The notes: generated from the letters alone by a model not told the origin. Shown: positions 54,907-63,953, numbered from the stretch's first letter. The stretch: DNA of 64,000 nucleotides from Leyella stercorea (GCF_021531655.1 NZ_JADYUF010000009.1:1-64000), one strand, 5' to 3'. A program made the numbers and translations.

Positions 54907-57189
54907 ATGAACAAGAAACATCTATTTTCTATGCTTATTGCGCTGGCGTTGTGCGTCACCACAATGGGCCGCCATTACGAACCTGTAGACTATGTGAGCA
55001 CGCTTGTCGGAACACAGTCGTCGTACGCTATTTCTACAGGCAACACCTATCCTGCCGTTTGTATGCCATGGGGCATGAACTTCTGGACTCCGCAGACGGG
55101 AAAGATGGGCGACGGATGGACCTACACCTATACTGCCGACAAGCTGCGCGGATTCAAGCAGACTCATCAGCCCAGTCCATGGATTAACGACTACGGACAG
55201 TTTACTATCATGCCCGAGACGGGCGAAGCCCCAATATTCGACGAGGAGAAGCGTGCTTCGTGGTTCTCGCACAAGGCCGAGGTGGCTACTCCTTATTATT
55301 ATCGTGCCTATCTTGCCGACTACGATGTGGTGACCGAGCTTGCACCGACAGAGCGCGCTGCCATCATGCGCATCACCTTCCCCGAGAGCAAGAGCTATGT
55401 TGTAGTTGACGCTTTCGACAAGGGTTCGTATGTCAAGATCATGCCGAAGGAGCGCATGATTGTGGGATATACGACAAAGAATTCGGGTGGCGTACCACAG
55501 AACTTCAAGAACTATTTTGTCATGAAGTTTGACAAGGACTTCACCTACACCGCCGCCGTTGCCGACGGACGTATCAATACGGCTGACATTAAGGCTGAAT
55601 GCAACCATGCCGGCGGCATCGTGGGCTTCAAGACCAGCCGTGGCGAGCAGGTGAACGTGCGCATTGCGTCGTCGTTCATCTCTGAGGAGCAGGCTCTTGA
55701 GAACCTAAAAGAGCTTGGCTCTGACTCGTTCGACGAAGTAAAGGCACGCGGACGCAAGACATGGAACGACATTCTGGGTCGTATCGAGGTGAAGTCGGAC
55801 GACATCGACCATCTGCGCACGTTCTATTCGTGCCTGTATCGTTCGGTGCTCTTCCCTCGCTCGTTCTACGAGAAGAACGCCAAGGGCGAAATCGTACACT
55901 ACAGTCCGTACAACGGCGAGGTGTTGTCGGGATATATGTTCACCGATACTGGTTTCTGGGACACCTTCCGCTGCCTCTTCCCTCTGCTCAACGTGATGTA
56001 TCCGTCGATGAACGAGAAGATGCAGGCTGGTCTGGTCAATGCCTATAAGGAGAGCGGATTTCTGCCTGAATGGGCTTCACCTGGCCATCGTGGCTGCATG
56101 GTTGGCAACAATTCGGCTTCGATAGTGGCTGATGCCTATCTGTGCGGACTCAAGAACTACGACGCCGAGACTCTGTGGCAGGCTGTAGTACATGGCGCCA
56201 GTGCCGTACATCCTACCGTAAGCTCTACCGGCCGACTTGGTTATGAGTATTACAACAAGTTGGGTTATGTGCCGTACGACGTGAAGATAAACGAGAACGT
56301 GGCGCGTACGCTTGAATATGCCTACGACGACTGGTGCATATACGAGTTCGGCAAGGCGCTGGGCAAGTCAAAGAAGGAGCTGGAACCGTTCCGCAAGCGC
56401 GCCTTCAACTATCGCAACGTGTTCGACAGCGAGAGCAAACTGATGCGCGGCAGACTCAAGAACGGCAAGTTCCAGAGTCCTTTCTCGCCGCTTAAGTGGG
56501 GCGATGCCTTCACCGAGGGCAACGCATGGCACTATACATGGTCGGTATTTCACGACCCCGCGGGCCTCATCCAACTGATGGGTGGCAAGCAGACATTCAA
56601 CAACATGCTCGACTCGGTGTTCAATGTTCCGCCACTCTTCGACGACTCTTACTACGGCAGCGTTATCCACGAGATACGCGAGATGCAGATTATGAACATG
56701 GGCAACTACGCCCACGGCAACCAGCCCGTCCAGCACATGATTTATCTGTATGGCTATTCGGGCGAGCCGTGGAAGACGCAGTACTGGATTCGCCAGACAA
56801 TGCAGCGCATGTACAACGCCAATCCTGACGGCTATTGCGGCGACGAGGACAACGGTCAGACTTCGGCATGGTACGTCTTCTCGGCTATGGGCTTCTATCC
56901 TGTATGTCCCGGAGCTGGCGAATATGTGCTCGGAGCACCTTATTTCGACGAGATGACGCTGCATCTGGAGAACGGTCGCACCGTGAGCATCAAGGCTAAT
57001 GGCAACACCGACGACAACTGCTACGTCAATTCGCTGACGCTCAACGGCAAGCCTTACTCCAAGAACTACATCAAGCGCTCCGACCTGATGCAGGGTGCGC
57101 AGTTCGTCTACAACATGTCGGCGAAGCCAAACTATAGTCGCGGCACTGCCGAAAGCGACGCTCCGTACTCGTTCTCAAAAACCAAGTAA
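54907..57189 (+). CDS. GH92 family alpha-mannosidase
   Basis: The product is 760 aa with a signal peptide (HLFSMLIALALCVTTMG). GH92 enzymes are calcium-dependent exo-acting alpha-mannosidases that remove mannose from N-glycans or yeast mannan. Family motifs: YVSTLVGTQSSYAISTGNTYPA, DTGFWDTFR, WASPGHRGCMVGNN, TEGNAWHYTW and GDEDNGQTSAWYVFSAMG, with the catalytic acid/base glutamate and calcium ligands among them. A TAACTTTG box lies 38 bp before the start with no good -33. It stands alone rather than in a glycan locus; the linkage it cuts is not evident. Confidence 0.93.
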   Translation: MNKKHLFSMLIALALCVTTMGRHYEPVDYVSTLVGTQSSYAISTGNTYPAVCMPWGMNFWTPQTGKMGDGWTYTYTADKLRGFKQTHQPSPWINDYGQFTIMPETGEAPIFDEEKRASWFSHKAEVATPYYYRAYLADYDVVTELAPTERAAIMRITFPESKSYVVVDAFDKGSYVKIMPKERMIVGYTTKNSGGVPQNFKNYFVMKFDKDFTYTAAVADGRINTADIKAECNHAGGIVGFKTSRGEQVNVRIASSFISEEQALENLKELGSDSFDEVKARGRKTWNDILGRIEVKSDDIDHLRTFYSCLYRSVLFPRSFYEKNAKGEIVHYSPYNGEVLSGYMFTDTGFWDTFRCLFPLLNVMYPSMNEKMQAGLVNAYKESGFLPEWASPGHRGCMVGNNSASIVADAYLCGLKNYDAETLWQAVVHGASAVHPTVSSTGRLGYEYYNKLGYVPYDVKINENVARTLEYAYDDWCIYEFGKALGKSKKELEPFRKRAFNYRNVFDSESKLMRGRLKNGKFQSPFSPLKWGDAFTEGNAWHYTWSVFHDPAGLIQLMGGKQTFNNMLDSVFNVPPLFDDSYYGSVIHEIREMQIMNMGNYAHGNQPVQHMIYLYGYSGEPWKTQYWIRQTMQRMYNANPDGYCGDEDNGQTSAWYVFSAMGFYPVCPGAGEYVLGAPYFDEMTLHLENGRTVSIKANGNTDDNCYVNSLTLNGKPYSKNYIKRSDLMQGAQFVYNMSAKPNYSRGTAESDAPYSFSKTK

Positions 57190-57237
57190 ATGCCGAAATC
57201 CGAATGTTGAATCCCCGAGATTCAACCCTCATAATTC

Positions 57238-57347
57238 AAAAGGAGTCCTTTTGCATTCCAAATGTAGCCCTTTTGCTCTTCAAAAGGAGTCCTTTTGCAC
57301 TCCAAATGTAGTCCTTTTGAAGAGCAAAAGGACTACATTTTTTTGCC
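57238..57347. repeat. 22-bp tandem array IV, five units
   Basis: Five 22-bp units alternate AAAAGGAGTCCTTTT and AAATGTAGTCCTTTT cores, the last being the inverse form AAAAGGACTACATTT. Linkers GCTCTTC and GAAGAGC are complementary, so 57260-57340 can fold into a stem of about 29 bp with one mismatch. It lies just after the mannosidase stop, between convergent genes. Confidence 0.9.
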
Positions 57348-57383
57348 GTACAAATCCATTGGTAAAGCATAGGCACAAAAAAA

Positions 57384-57426
57384 AAGTGCGTTCAACTCGT
57401 ATATGCAACTACGATTGAACGCACTT
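57384..57426 (-). terminator. Terminator of rpmE2
   Basis: AAGTGCGTTCAA (57384-57395) pairs perfectly with TTGAACGCACTT (57415-57426). On the minus strand it is followed by nine T. Confidence 0.8.
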
Positions 57427-57493
57427 TATTTGTTTTATCTGAAAATAGAACGAGTCTATTTCGAAAGGTCTATATGTAAAATCTCGCTTTTCC

Positions 57494-57745
57494 TTACTTG
57501 CGAACCTTAGCGTAACGGCTCATGAACTTGTCTACGCGACCGGCTGTATCGACGAGCTTGCTCTTACCGGTATAGAACGGGTGAGATGTGCTTGAGATTT
57601 CGACTTTTACCACCGGGTAAGTTTCGCCTTCAAATTCTACTGTCTCTGTAGTCTTGCATGTAGACTTTGTAAGGAACATATCGCCGTTGGACATATCCTT
57701 AAATACGACGGGGCGATAGTTTTCTGGATGAATTCCCTTCTTCAT
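57494..57745 (-). CDS. rpmE2: 50S ribosomal protein L31 type B
   Basis: The product is 83 aa. It opens [19 protein letters not shown] and has [24 protein letters not shown], the L31 signature (shown here to 20 residues or fewer in effect by its key part HPFYTGK). It lacks the CxxC zinc-binding cysteines of the type A protein, so it belongs to the zinc-independent class. Its promoter and terminator make it a single-gene unit. Confidence 0.95.
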   Translation of the reverse strand: MKKGIHPENYRPVVFKDMSNGDMFLTKSTCKTTETVEFEGETYPVVKVEISSTSHPFYTGKSKLVDTAGRVDKFMSRYAKVRK

Positions 57746-57805
57746 TTTGATTTTATTGTTATATTGTTAATAAAAAATTTCGCTTGTTATAAGCTTTAGC
57801 GGCTG

Positions 57806-57837
57806 CAAAGGTACGAGTTTTTTTGCTCACCGCCAAA
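57806..57837 (-). promoter_or_regulatory. Promoter of rpmE2
   Basis: On the minus strand TTTG (57834-57837) and TACCTTTG (57806-57813) are 20 bp apart. The leader is about 55 nt. Confidence 0.7.
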
Positions 57838-57948
57838 TTTTATCGGTATTTCTTTAAGATTGATTGACTGCAAATACCTACTAAGTATAAGTCAGTTATC
57901 TGAATTTTGGCGAAACAATCAGCCAAACGAAAAAAGACAGAGGATATG

Positions 57949-58185
57949 TCAAAAGTCAAACAAAGCGGGCTGAAAGCCCAAAAAGCACATAGCCCAAGGC
58001 AGCGCCTTGGGTGTACGGATTGAAAATATCAAAACGCCCTGCAAGGGCAAAAGCATTGATAATTAACGCTTTTGCCCTTGCAGGGCGCATTGCTATTTGT
58101 GATACTTTTACCCAAGGTGTTGCCATGGGCTATAGGCTTCTGCCCCTTCGGGGCGTACTGCTTTGACTTTTGACACCCTCTGTTT
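57949..58185 (+). repeat. ~200-bp multi-hairpin dispersed repeat, copy B
   Basis: The core at 57965-58157 matches the reverse complement of 11679-11870. The central stem is a perfect 20-bp inverted repeat, CGCCCTGCAAGGGCAAAAGC and its complement, around a 13-nt loop. The copy is bounded by GTCAAAAGTCAAA on the left and TTTGACTTTTGAC on the right, a 13-bp terminal inverted repeat that copy A does not show. Confidence 0.8.
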
Positions 58186-58212
58186 TATATAAAGTCTTCT
58201 CTTGTTATGGCT

Positions 58213-60714
58213 TTAGAAGCTGTACGTGATATTCAGCATGCCGCTTGTTCCGAGTGCGTAAAACTTGCGCGGATTCTTTGCAAAGTTGTACAGCGAGGCG
58301 TTGTTGCCGTCGGTAGAGGGCTGACTTGCGTCGTAGTTGCTCTCGTAGCCGCCGGTGCAGATGGTGCGGTTGTTGGTGAGGTTGGTTATGCTGAGGTTGA
58401 TGTCGAGCAGTCCGCCCATCACACGTGCGGTGCGTCCTATTGAGCAGTTGAGCATAAATCCGCCCTTACCCTTTGCCTGTTCAAGGCTCTCACCGTCAGC
58501 TATCTGCTGCAGACGGTTGTACGTAGAGTAGTCGAGATAGATGCGGTCGTAGTAGTTGCAGTCTACTCCTACGGTCCATCCGCGCTGATGATAGTTGACG
58601 CCGAGGCTTGCGGCTGTGAGCGGAGTGCCCGATTCGTGCATGTCCTTGCTAAGGAGCACATCGTCGTTGTATGTGCCTTGGCATGCAAACATGTAGCGCG
58701 AGAGGGCATTATTGGTAGTCTTAGCCTCGCTTATGGTGCCCAGGAGCTTAATGTCGAGAGTCTTGCAGATGTCAAACTTCAGTCCTGCCTCGAGTCCGTA
58801 ATACTTCTTCTTGAGTCCGGTTATTGAGTTGTACACCAGTTCGTTGGTGTTGTCCATGTAGAAACTCTGCCAGTCGGAAGCGTCCTTGACGTACGAGTAG
58901 TAGCCGTTAAGGTTCGCATGCAGCCACGTGCCGTTGTATATATAGCCCACCTCGGTGCTGAGCACCTGCTGCTTCTTGATGTTGGCAGCGAGGTCGTTGT
59001 TCACCTCGGGCGCTGCAAATACGGTAGAGGCGAGAGGTGCGCGCTGCTCATATCCCATGCCGAATGTGAGCGTATGGCCGCAACCCATATCAAGCGACGA
59101 TCCGAACTTCAGTCCGCCGTCAAGGAAATCCTTTGTACGGCTCTTGCCGAAGGAGTTGTCGGCAGCCATACCGTTGCGCATCTTGCCGTCGCGCTGCATC
59201 GACTGATAGCCCATACGTGCCGAAATGCTGTAGTTGAGCATTCCGAACTGCTCTTCATACGACGCCCATGCCTGTGCCTTATTAATCAGAATGTTGTAGT
59301 CGTAGCCCATTCTGTCGCCCTTATACAATGCGGCGTTGCGGTTATTGAGGTCGTATTGCACCTTGTCGGATGTCGAAGGATAGTGCATTGCGGCGTATGT
59401 GTTGACGTTGTGGAGCTGCGCTCCGCCCAGCAGACTGTTAATGGTCTGATAGTGCATGCCCTTGTTTGTGGCAAAGTTGAATCCGGCGCGCAGGCTGCTC
59501 TTTGCCGTCAGGCGCTTGTCAAGTGTCGTTGCGAGCGAGATGTTGAGGTTGTCGTTGTGGCGGGATTCAAGCCAATACATTGCATCGGTGCCTTGTGCTG
59601 CCACCTGACTGTTAAACCAGTACATGCGTTCCCAGTCGAGTTGTCGGTTTGACTTGTCGGCTGCCCACTGCGAGCAGGCCTTCTCCCATCGTGCTTTAGC
59701 GTCGGCTGTGTTGGCAGGGTCGGCTGTGTTCCATACATTATATATAGAGCTTGGCATCTTAATCCACGAGTCGGCGTATGGATTTTCGCCGTTAAAGTTG
59801 AGTCGGGTACATCTGTACCACGCATATTGTCCCTGCAATGATGTGCTCAGACGGGTCTTTTCGTTGATTTTCCAGTCCCATGTGAGCAATGCTGTAGGCG
59901 CAAAGTCGCGCACAACACGCGAACTACGCTTCTTGTCGTTGTAGTATCCCCAATACGGATTGTACTGATGGTCGTCCGAGAGTTGGAAAGCCTCATCTGT
60001 AGATGCGCCATATTGAGCACGCTTAGAGGGGCTGCCCCATGTGGCGAAAGCCAATGAGTGAGTGTCGCCCCACATCTTCTGCACGCTGAGATAGTACGAT
60101 AGCGACTTCAGCGGTGTGCCGTCTACATATCCCTGCTTAGCCCATCGGTAGGACAATGTACCTGCAAATGCCCATCCGTTGGCGCTCAGTCCCGAGGCAT
60201 ACGAGTAGGCTCCGCCCATAGTATAGTTGCGGTTGGCTCCGGTCCATTCTATATGGTGGCCGCGTTTCATGTCGGCAGCACGGAAGTTGTAGTTGTTCGA
60301 TCCGCCCAAAGCCGTCATTCCATAGCCGAACGATTCGAAAGGCAGCGACGAGTCGAAGTACAGTCCTTGAAGTCCTATGCCGCCTATGGTAGGATAGCGG
60401 AATTGTCCAGTCTCAACGTTATTCATCAGTACGCCGTTGATGTACACCTCGTTGTACATAGGATTATATGCACGGAATCGCAGATGGGTAGGTGCGAAGC
60501 GATAGCTCACCTCCGATGCGAACACGTTACGGTTGGAATTGACCATCGTAACGCCTTGTGGCATGTCGGCATTCTGTCCGAGTTGCTGCTCGGCAAAGGT
60601 ATAGGCTGCCTCCACATCAAGTTTGCCGTGCTGACCAATCGAGTCGGTATAGGTCTGTGCCCAAGCAGGAGCGCAGCACATAGCCAACAGTGCTATATTT
60701 AGTTTCTTTTGCAT
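58213..60714 (-). CDS. TonB-dependent receptor
   Basis: I choose the ATG at 60714 (833 aa), which starts a signal peptide (KLNIALLAMCCAPAWAQ); the frame extends 19 codons upstream without one. The plug region has YNEVYINGVLMNNVETG and YGMTALGGSNNYNFR. The remainder is a 22-strand-type barrel rich in aromatic residues and ends LGTSGMLNITYSF with a terminal phenylalanine. There is no carboxypeptidase-like N-terminal domain, and no SusD, so a siderophore, cofactor or peptide is as likely a substrate as a glycan. It is monocistronic and no Fur-type site was recognised. Confidence 0.8.
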   Translation of the reverse strand: MQKKLNIALLAMCCAPAWAQTYTDSIGQHGKLDVEAAYTFAEQQLGQNADMPQGVTMVNSNRNVFASEVSYRFAPTHLRFRAYNPMYNEVYINGVLMNNVETGQFRYPTIGGIGLQGLYFDSSLPFESFGYGMTALGGSNNYNFRAADMKRGHHIEWTGANRNYTMGGAYSYASGLSANGWAFAGTLSYRWAKQGYVDGTPLKSLSYYLSVQKMWGDTHSLAFATWGSPSKRAQYGASTDEAFQLSDDHQYNPYWGYYNDKKRSSRVVRDFAPTALLTWDWKINEKTRLSTSLQGQYAWYRCTRLNFNGENPYADSWIKMPSSIYNVWNTADPANTADAKARWEKACSQWAADKSNRQLDWERMYWFNSQVAAQGTDAMYWLESRHNDNLNISLATTLDKRLTAKSSLRAGFNFATNKGMHYQTINSLLGGAQLHNVNTYAAMHYPSTSDKVQYDLNNRNAALYKGDRMGYDYNILINKAQAWASYEEQFGMLNYSISARMGYQSMQRDGKMRNGMAADNSFGKSRTKDFLDGGLKFGSSLDMGCGHTLTFGMGYEQRAPLASTVFAAPEVNNDLAANIKKQQVLSTEVGYIYNGTWLHANLNGYYSYVKDASDWQSFYMDNTNELVYNSITGLKKKYYGLEAGLKFDICKTLDIKLLGTISEAKTTNNALSRYMFACQGTYNDDVLLSKDMHESGTPLTAASLGVNYHQRGWTVGVDCNYYDRIYLDYSTYNRLQQIADGESLEQAKGKGGFMLNCSIGRTARVMGGLLDINLSITNLTNNRTICTGGYESNYDASQPSTDGNNASLYNFAKNPRKFYALGTSGMLNITYSF

Positions 60715-61057
60715 GTTTGTTTTATTCAGTTTGTTTTTATTGTCCTTACAAAGTAAGGCATTATATTCCAATTGCGAAAATAATTCGGTCGATATTTACC
60801 TTCCGTTCGACTTATCCCCTTTGTTTTCCGTCATTTAGAACAATTAGCGGAGCTGCCCCATTCAAAATTCAAAATCCAAAATCGCAGGCACAGCAGCCCA
60901 ATTCAAAATTGAACAATTCAAAATCGCAGGCACAGTCGAGAATAATTCAAAATTGAATAATTCATAATAGCAGGCGTAACCGAGAACAATTCAAAATTGA
61001 ACAATTCAAAATCGCAGGCAAAGCCGAGAACAATTCAAAATTCCTAATTCCTAATTC
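60715..61057. other. Intergenic region between the TonB receptor and AI-2E permease genes
   Basis: No gene is supported. The first ~145 bp hold the upstream region of the receptor gene, with no consensus promoter seen. The rest is the 44-bp repeat array and the short TTCCTAA repeats that reach the stop codon of the permease gene. Confidence 0.55.
60881..61056. repeat. AT-rich repeat family, locus B: four ~44-bp units and a 7-bp microsatellite
   Basis: Units at 60881-60922 (42 bp), 60923-60966, 60967-61010 (44 bp each) and 61011 onward begin ATCGCAGGC or ATAGCAGGC, continue with CCGAGAA-like sequence and end in AATTCAAAATTGAACAATTC. They are followed by three TTCCTAA copies. On the minus strand the array begins TAGGAATTAGGA at the stop codon of the AI-2E permease gene, the same edge as at locus A. 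44 bp is twice the 22-bp period seen elsewhere. Confidence 0.8.
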
Positions 61058-62134
61058 CTAATTCTCTTCGTGTTCCTTCGTGACGTATCTCTGCCAGTAG
61101 GCAATGATGAGTGTGGTCAAGGGGAGGGCGATGATGAGACCGATGAAGCCCAGCAGCGCGCCCCACACAGACAGCGAGAGCAGCAGAATGGCAGGGTTCA
61201 GCCCCATAGCCTTGCCCATAATCTTTGGCGTTACTATCATGTCGGTGATTATCTGCACCACACAGAAGAGTCCGACAGCCAATCCGAACACCACCCAGAA
61301 GTTCTGTCCGGTGTCAGCCGCTTTAAGCATGGCAAGGAAAGCGGTAGGAATTATGGCGAAGGTGTGCAGATAAGGCACCAGATCCATTACTCCGATGAGT
61401 ATGCCCAGACCTATTGCCATAGGGAAGTCCATTATGCTGAAGCCTATGCAGAACATCACGCCCATGCAAAGCGCAACCAGACACTGGCCTCGGATGTAGT
61501 TGTTGAGTTCGCGCTCGACGTCGCCCGCCAGTTCATGCCAGAAAGGACGGTTCTTCTTGGGGAATATCTTTATCCAATTGGAGGTGAGATATTCGTAGTC
61601 GAGCAGAATGAAGAACATATATAATAAGGTGATGCACGATGCCACAATGCTCAGCACTATGTTGGCAGTCTGACCTATCACGGCAAACACCTTTGGCATG
61701 CTGGTGCGTATGGCATCCTTGAAATCGTTGCTCTTGAAGAATCGTTCCACCTGTTCCTGGTTCTCTTCAATCCAGTTTTTCACAAGCGTCGTAAGGTCAT
61801 TGGTGTGTGTTGTCTGGTGGAGCCAGTGCATCAGAAACTCGTAAAGCTTCTGAAACTGCCCTATCATGGGCGGAATGATGAAGTAAATCATCAGTCCCAC
61901 CACGCCCAGCACTACAGCCATGGCTATGAGTATAGCCAGTGCGCGCACCTTGACATGCATGCGATATTGTATGAACTTCACCATCGGATACATCAGATAG
62001 GCGAAAAGCCACGCTATGAAGAACGGCAGCAGCACGCTGCTCAGATAGTTGGTCACGGCAAACACAGCCACTGTGATGAGCGCAATGGCTGTCCAACGAA
62101 TGAATTTATCAAAAGTGATTTTCTGTTCCAACAT
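61058..62134 (-). CDS. AI-2E family (PerM/YhhT) membrane protein
   Basis: The start at 62134 (MLEQKITFDK) gives 358 aa. Seven to eight transmembrane helices are visible, with the conserved central segment (RGQCLVALCMGVMFCIGF, GLGILIGVMDLVPYLHTF) and the C-terminal GFIGLIIALPLTT. Family members have been linked to export of autoinducer-2 or to sodium/proton antiport; which applies here is unknown. A promoter 27 bp upstream supports the short start over the frame from 62191. Its last codons and stop touch the 44-bp repeat array. Confidence 0.85.
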   Translation of the reverse strand: MLEQKITFDKFIRWTAIALITVAVFAVTNYLSSVLLPFFIAWLFAYLMYPMVKFIQYRMHVKVRALAILIAMAVVLGVVGLMIYFIIPPMIGQFQKLYEFLMHWLHQTTHTNDLTTLVKNWIEENQEQVERFFKSNDFKDAIRTSMPKVFAVIGQTANIVLSIVASCITLLYMFFILLDYEYLTSNWIKIFPKKNRPFWHELAGDVERELNNYIRGQCLVALCMGVMFCIGFSIMDFPMAIGLGILIGVMDLVPYLHTFAIIPTAFLAMLKAADTGQNFWVVFGLAVGLFCVVQIITDMIVTPKIMGKAMGLNPAILLLSLSVWGALLGFIGLIIALPLTTLIIAYWQRYVTKEHEEN

Positions 62135-62160
62135 ATATAATATTACGATTTCAATGGGTA

Positions 62161-62192
62161 CAAAATTACGAATACGTTTTAAAAATTGCAAA
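62161..62192 (-). promoter_or_regulatory. Promoter of the AI-2E family gene
   Basis: On the minus strand TTTG (62189-62192) and TAATTTTG (62161-62168) are 20 bp apart. The ATG at 62134 is 26 bases downstream of the -7 box. Confidence 0.65.
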
Positions 62193-62207
62193 GAAAGGGC
62201 TCCTTTT

Positions 62208-62239
62208 TTTGCCGTTCTTGATTAATATAGCTATATTTG
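62208..62239 (+). promoter_or_regulatory. Promoter of rsmI, near-leaderless
   Basis: TTTG (62208-62211) and TATATTTG (62232-62239) are 20 bp apart. The rsmI ATG starts 8 bases after the box, so the mRNA would begin at or just before the start codon. The same spacing occurs at the lipoprotein gene at 30372. Confidence 0.65.
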
Positions 62240-62247
62240 TCGCCAAT

Positions 62248-63057
62248 ATGGGGATATTGTATATAGTACCCACACCAGTGGGAAACATGGAGGACATGAC
62301 AATGCGTGCCATCCGTATATTGAGAGAGGCCGATCTTGTGCTTGCCGAAGACACTCGCACATCGGGCATTCTGCTCAAGCATTTCGACATACAGAACCGT
62401 CTGATGTCGCACCATAAGTTTAACGAGCACGGCACAAGCGCCGCCATCGTCGAACGGTTGAAGGCTGGCGAGACGATAGCTCTAATCAGCGACGCCGGCA
62501 CTCCAGGCATCAGCGACCCGGGATTCTTTCTCGCACGCGAGGCTGCCAAGGCTGGAATAACGGTGCAATGTCTGCCGGGTGCTACGGCATTTGTGCCAGC
62601 CATTGTCAGTTCCGGACTGCCTTGCGACCGCTTCTGCTTTGAAGGTTTCCTGCCACAGAAGAAGGGACGCCAGACGCTTCTCGACGCTTTGCGCACCGAG
62701 ACGCGCACTATGATATTCTACGAGTCGCCCTACCGGCTGGTGAAGACATTGGAGCAGTTTGCCGAAGTATTCGGCGACGAACGCCAGGCCAGCGTCTGCC
62801 GCGAGATATCCAAGTTGCACGAGGAGAGTGTACGCGGTTCGCTCAAGGAGATAATAGCCCACTTCCACCAGACAGAGCCGCGTGGCGAGATAGTGATAGT
62901 GGTGGCTGGATGCGGCGAAGGCGAAATGTCGGCACTCAAGGCATTGAAGGCTCAGGCCAAGGAGAAGAAGCCGCGACTGAGCAACAAGGAGCGTTACGCC
63001 ATGCGCGAAGCCGCCCCCGAAGAATTCAAGAAGAAGAAATTCCGAGAAGAAGAATAA
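62248..63057 (+). CDS. rsmI: 16S rRNA (cytidine(1402)-2'-O)-methyltransferase
   Basis: The start at 62248 gives 269 aa and the canonical opening LYIVPTPVGNMEDMT. RsmI methylates the 2'-OH of C1402 in 16S rRNA using S-adenosylmethionine. Family motifs follow: EDTRTSGILLKHF, ISDAGTPGISDPGF, CLPGATAFVPAIVSSGL and EGFLPQKKGRR-type (here KKGRQ). The tetrapyrrole-methylase fold is complete. The C-terminal tail is basic (KKPRLSNKERY, EFKKKKFREEE). The frame from 62209 would begin before the promoter's -7 box and can be excluded. A lipoprotein gene follows 41 bp downstream. Confidence 0.95.
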   Translation: MGILYIVPTPVGNMEDMTMRAIRILREADLVLAEDTRTSGILLKHFDIQNRLMSHHKFNEHGTSAAIVERLKAGETIALISDAGTPGISDPGFFLAREAAKAGITVQCLPGATAFVPAIVSSGLPCDRFCFEGFLPQKKGRQTLLDALRTETRTMIFYESPYRLVKTLEQFAEVFGDERQASVCREISKLHEESVRGSLKEIIAHFHQTEPRGEIVIVVAGCGEGEMSALKALKAQAKEKKPRLSNKERYAMREAAPEEFKKKKFREEE

Positions 63058-63098
63058 CAATCGATAACATACTGAATAATAACCAAACCCTGACAAAT

Positions 63099-63953
63099 AT
63101 GAAAAAGTTTAAGTTTTTATTATTTGCATTGGCAGTAGTTGCCTTCGCATCGTGTGGCAACAGTGACAAAAAACAATCGGTAGAGGGCACTGTACAGAGC
63201 GACTCACTGCAACGCGTGATAACTCAGAAGGACAATGAAATCAACGATATGATGGAAACCTTCAACCAAATACAGGAAGGTTTGCGCGAGATTGACGAAG
63301 CCCAGAACCGTGTGAGCATCGTGAAGAACGGCGAAGGAGCCGACAAGCGCCGTCAGATTGTAGAGAACATACAGTTCATCTCCAATACAATGAAGCAGAA
63401 CCGTGCCCTCATCGAGAAGCTGCGACAGCAGATGCGCGAGTCGAGCGTTAAGGGCGACCAGCTACGCAAGACCATTGAGGACCTCGTAAAGCAGATTGAC
63501 GAGAAGGACAACCAGCTCAAGCAGCTGCGTGCCGAACTCGATGCCAAGGACATACACATTGCCGAACTCGACCAGACTGTCAACACTCTCAACGACAACG
63601 TGTCGAGCCTCAAGACAGAATCGTCGCAGAAGAGCGAGACTATCAACGCTCAGGACAAGCAACTCAACACCGCATGGTTTGTATTCGGAACCAAGAAGGA
63701 GCTGAAGGAACAGCACATACTCGAAGGATCAAAGGTGCTTGAGTCGAACTTCAACAAGCACTACTTCACCAAGATCGACATCCGTGTCGACAAGGAGATA
63801 AAGCTCTACTCTAAGTCGGCACGCATTCTCACCATGCACCCGTCAAGTTCGTACACCCTGCAGCAGGATGCCAACAAGCAGTATGTGCTGCGCATCAACA
63901 ACCCGCAGATATTCTGGTCGACCAGCAAGTATCTCGTGATACTCGTGAAGTAA
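63099..63953 (+). CDS. Coiled-coil lipoprotein of unknown function
   Basis: The start at 63099 gives 284 aa with a lipoprotein signal (LLFALAVVAFASC19). Residues 30-185 form a long coiled coil with regular heptads (QRVITQKDNEINDMMETFNQ, KQLRAELDAKDIHIAELDQ). The last 95 residues are a compact beta-rich domain (KVLESNFNKHYFTKIDIRVDKEI, RILTMHPSSSYTL). It should be tethered to a membrane and reach into the periplasm. It follows rsmI by 41 bp and may be co-transcribed. The family is a Bacteroidales one without a known role. Confidence 0.8.
   Translation: MKKFKFLLFALAVVAFASCGNSDKKQSVEGTVQSDSLQRVITQKDNEINDMMETFNQIQEGLREIDEAQNRVSIVKNGEGADKRRQIVENIQFISNTMKQNRALIEKLRQQMRESSVKGDQLRKTIEDLVKQIDEKDNQLKQLRAELDAKDIHIAELDQTVNTLNDNVSSLKTESSQKSETINAQDKQLNTAWFVFGTKKELKEQHILEGSKVLESNFNKHYFTKIDIRVDKEIKLYSKSARILTMHPSSSYTLQQDANKQYVLRINNPQIFWSTSKYLVILVK

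Larger units (their letters stand above)
57190..57493. other. Convergent intergenic region after the mannosidase gene
   Basis: No gene is seen. It holds the 22-bp array IV (57238-57347) and the terminator of the L31 gene (57384-57426). The stretch 57190-57237 includes a short TTGAATC/GATTCAA inverted pair. Confidence 0.6.
57746..58212. other. Intergenic region upstream of rpmE2
   Basis: No gene is supported. It contains the rpmE2 promoter (57806-57837, minus strand) and copy B of the multi-hairpin repeat (57949-58185). Confidence 0.6.

Noticed and set aside
20139..57347. 22-bp arrays as CRISPR loci
   Set aside because: Units are directly adjacent with 7-base linkers instead of 30-base spacers, only five units long, and no cas gene is present.
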